From NCBI GenBank assembly GCA_900757705.1, contig CAAEOW010000127.1:1-7378 (forward strand): DNA of 7,378 nucleotides, in the 5' to 3' direction. The DNA is from an uncultured Collinsella sp. Lineage in GTDB: Bacteria > Actinomycetota > Coriobacteriia > Coriobacteriales > Coriobacteriaceae. The notes beneath the pieces are model-generated. The model searched no databases, was not told the DNA's origin, and saw nothing but the letters and a program-made list of their open reading frames with translations. Positions within the stretch are counted from its first letter, which is position 1; the number at the start of each line of letters is the position of its first letter. The position numbers and the translations under genes were made by a program. This document shows, in pieces, positions 5,983 through 7,378 of the stretch.

Positions 5983-7044
5983 CTATTCAATCATGCCGCG
6001 CTCGAGCGTACCGAGCGCCGCGCGGGCGTCCCATGCTGCAATGCGCTTCTCGGTCTTCCACGTTTGGAAGAACCAACCGGCAGCCGGCGCAAACGAAGCC
6101 AGCTGGTTGGCAATAAACACGCGCTCGTAGGCATTGCGGCCCTCGGGCGTAACCGACGAGTTGGCAAAGATCGCCGCGCCCGACCATTCGCCCACCAGCA
6201 CGGGGAACCCTGTCGAAATCGCTTCTTTAAGCTCGCGCTTGTTACGCGAAATCGCCGTCGTCAGCCCGCGGGGGCTCGTGATGTCGAGCGCATACTCGTC
6301 GCGGTAATGGTACAGGTGAAGGTCCATGTAGACGTTCTTGTACTTGGCGCCGCGCATAAAATGCTTCCACTCGCTGGGATGCCCCGACGACGAGAAGACG
6401 ACGATCTTATCCTCGGGCATATACGAACGGACGAGCTCGTAGGCATCGCGATAGAAATTGCGCAGGTAGTGGGCCGGAATGCCATCCGTCATGGTAAAGA
6501 GGCTCTTGCGGACGCTCATCTGCGGCGTGTCCAGCAGCTCAATGCCCAGCAGGCTCTCGGCCTCGCCGTAGCGATCGGCCAGGCGCTCGAGCACGTCGAG
6601 TGCGACATGACGGCCATTGGTGGACGAATGCCACTCGGCAACAGCCTCTGGCGTAGTGGGCGAATCGTTGGAATCGCCCTGGCCACCGGGCACCGTTGCC
6701 AGGTCGAGCAGCACGCGGATGTCGTACTTGGCAGCCCACTCAATCGCACGGTCGATGTAGTCGACAACCGAGATGTAGGACGCATCGGACTCCTGCGAGC
6801 CAAAAGCATACCAGGGCACCGGCAGACGCACGGCATTGAGGCCGATCTGCGCCATACGGCGAAAATCGTCCTCACTCACAAACGTCTCGTAATGACGGCG
6901 CATGCGCTCGTTATAGGCGGCGGTGCCCATGGCCTCCTGCAGCTCGGCCGCATTGGATGCGCCGGTCGCCGCGTATAGCGACGGGGTCACCCAAGGCTCG
7001 GGAATAAACCAGCCAGAGAGATTAACGCCGAGTATCCTCTCCAT
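5983..7044 (-). CDS. GH5-fold (exo-beta-1,3-glucanase/cellulase-like) protein, catalytic residues altered
   Basis: 353 residues. The opening G-V-N-L-S-G-W-F-I-P-E-P-W-V-T-P-S-L (6-23), F-V-S-E-D-D-F-R-R-M-A-Q-I-G-L-N-A-V-R-L-P (R73) and the C-terminal G-W-F-F-Q-T-W-K-T-E (W324, W329) match the fungal/bacterial EXG1-type GH5 TIM barrel. The nucleophile region V-G-E-W-S-G-A keeps Glu286, and H-L-Y-H-Y (243-247) fits the active-site His/Tyr strand. But the acid/base motif N-E-P is D-T-P (172-174), and the usual D-L-H-G is D-L-A-T (114-117), so normal retaining hydrolysis is unlikely. No signal peptide: the barrel begins at residue 4, so it is cytoplasmic. The ATG at 7042-7044 is chosen (AAGGGGG seven bases upstream, homology starts here); the frame stays open to 7281, but those 79 upstream codons look non-coding. 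It may be a pseudo-enzyme or a sugar-binding or unusual glycosidase; the function is unknown. Confidence 0.8.
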   Translation of the reverse strand: MERILGVNLSGWFIPEPWVTPSLYAATGASNAAELQEAMGTAAYNERMRRHYETFVSEDDFRRMAQIGLNAVRLPVPWYAFGSQESDASYISVVDYIDRAIEWAAKYDIRVLLDLATVPGGQGDSNDSPTTPEAVAEWHSSTNGRHVALDVLERLADRYGEAESLLGIELLDTPQMSVRKSLFTMTDGIPAHYLRNFYRDAYELVRSYMPEDKIVVFSSSGHPSEWKHFMRGAKYKNVYMDLHLYHYRDEYALDITSPRGLTTAISRNKRELKEAISTGFPVLVGEWSGAAIFANSSVTPEGRNAYERVFIANQLASFAPAAGWFFQTWKTEKRIAAWDARAALGTLERGMIE

Positions 7045-7109
7045 CACTGCCCCCTTCGAATCGTGCAGGTCGAGCCTGCATCGTATTGCATAGGAAAAGT
7101 ATCGTTTTG

Positions 7110-7148
7110 AGTATACCCGCGCGTGCGGACAGACGACCGAACGGTCTG
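7110..7148 (-). promoter_or_regulatory. Promoter with TetR-type palindrome upstream of the GH5-like gene
   Basis: On the minus strand TATACT (7110-7115) is a good -10 box, 65 bp before the start codon. The place for the -35 is filled by a palindrome: GACCG-TT-CGGTC (7135-7146), nested in CAGAC...GTCTG (7130-7148). GACCGnnCGGTC-type sites are typical operators for TetR-family repressors. A repressor bound there would overlap the -35 region. No regulator gene is in the window. The palindrome is seen directly; its role and the promoter are inference. Confidence 0.45.
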
Positions 7149-7282
7149 CAAAGTGGCGCAAAAGCGGGAGAAATGTCTGGGGCGGGCACGCTGAGATGCG
7201 CACGCACGTCGGAAGTAAGCGCCGGAAAGCGCATCCCGTTTTATCAATCAATAATGGGGTGCATTTTCCGCGGAACCCCACA
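7149..7282. other. Intergenic stretch with no supported gene
   Basis: The minus-strand frame of the GH5 gene stays open through here, but with no RBS and Cys/Arg-rich, low-complexity translation, so it is treated as non-coding. It contains minor inverted repeats: TGGGGT (7255-7260) with ACCCCA (7275-7280), and TTCCGCGGAA (7266-7275) inside them. No RNA motif is recognised. Confidence 0.5.
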
Positions 7283-7313
7283 TAAAAGAAAAGGACCCCT
7301 TTGCAGAGGTCCT
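7283..7313 (-). terminator. Rho-independent terminator, apparently of a tRNA
   Basis: On the minus strand AGGACCTCT and AGGGGTCCT form a 9-bp stem (one G-T pair) around a GCAA loop, followed by TTTTCTTTTA. It has the same loop and the same spacing to a tRNA 3' end as the tRNA-Leu terminator, and it lies just downstream of the tRNA fragment at 7325-7344. Confidence 0.85.
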
Positions 7314-7324
7314 AGTCAATTCAA

Positions 7325-7344
7325 GGTGGCGGGGAAGGGAATCG
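7325..7344 (-). pseudogene. Probable tRNA 3'-end fragment (isotype unknown)
   Basis: The minus strand CGATTCCCTTCCCCGCCACC fits a tRNA 3' end: the T-loop remnant CGATT, T-stem half CCCTT, acceptor strand CCCCGCC, A, then CC without the final A. Upstream of it the expected T-loop TTCGATT is broken and replaced by GTCCGCGC hairpin DNA, so no tRNA can fold from it. The terminator follows at the normal distance. The architecture copies the tRNA-Leu fragment at 1233-1250, but the tRNA is a different one. Confidence 0.6.
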
Positions 7345-7345
7345 C

Positions 7346-7378
7346 GTCCGCGCGCTGCGCGGACGGACCGCTGCGGCG
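7346..7378. repeat. GC-rich hairpin repeat, cut by the right edge
   Basis: GTCCGCGC-GCT-GCGCGGAC (7346-7364) is a perfect 8-bp stem with a 3-base loop, followed by CCG-CTG-CGG (7368-7376). It starts with the same GTCCGCG that opens the insert at 1251 and, like it, abuts a tRNA fragment broken in the T-loop. It is probably the beginning of another member of the same repeat family. Confidence 0.65.

Noticed and set aside
7255..7280. Inverted repeat TGGGGT/ACCCCA as a terminator or riboswitch
   Set aside because: The stem is short with a 14-base loop, no T run follows on either strand at the right place, and no known RNA motif is recognisable.
7045..7281. N-terminal extension of the GH5-like protein by 79 residues
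   Set aside because: The extension has no RBS, is Cys/Arg-rich and lacks a signal-peptide pattern, and it spans the promoter and palindrome; homology starts at the ATG at 7044.

Overview
The window is about 60% GC, dense with genes, and every supported gene lies on the minus strand, so transcription runs right to left. The mix of gene families, the high-GC codon use and the order rsmI, metG, ksgA, tatD suggest a Coriobacteriia actinomycete, most likely a gut Collinsella. That placement is inference from protein style and context, not from a search.

Layout from right to left. The right edge (about 7283-7378) holds a terminator, a truncated tRNA 3' end and GC-rich hairpins. Next is a promoter region (7045-7150) with a TetR-type palindrome. 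It leads into a cytoplasmic GH5-fold protein (5983-7044) that appears to lack its catalytic acid/base glutamate. Six bases later comes rsmI (16S rRNA C1402 2'-O-methyltransferase), then metG (methionyl-tRNA synthetase) and a terminator. After that are ksgA/rsmA (16S rRNA A1518/A1519 dimethyltransferase) and tatD, overlapping by 11 bp. A complete tRNA-Leu(CAG) gene follows with its own promoter and terminator, then an SPFH/band-7 membrane protein gene and the start of rlmH (23S rRNA pseudouridine-1915 methyltransferase), cut by the left edge.

The functional theme is translation: three rRNA methyltransferases, one aminoacyl-tRNA synthetase and one tRNA. This part is ordinary housekeeping.

The less ordinary parts are two. 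First, a 64-bp perfect direct repeat (1187-1250 and 1376-1439) duplicates the tRNA-Leu 3' end plus its terminator around a 125-bp hairpin-rich insert. The same architecture (terminator, tRNA fragment broken in the T-loop, GTCCGCG hairpins) begins again at the right edge with a different tRNA, so this looks like a recurrent tRNA-targeting repeat element. Second, the GH5-fold protein keeps the nucleophile region but reads D-T-P where relatives have N-E-P, and A-T where they have H-G, which suggests a pseudo-glycosidase or altered chemistry.
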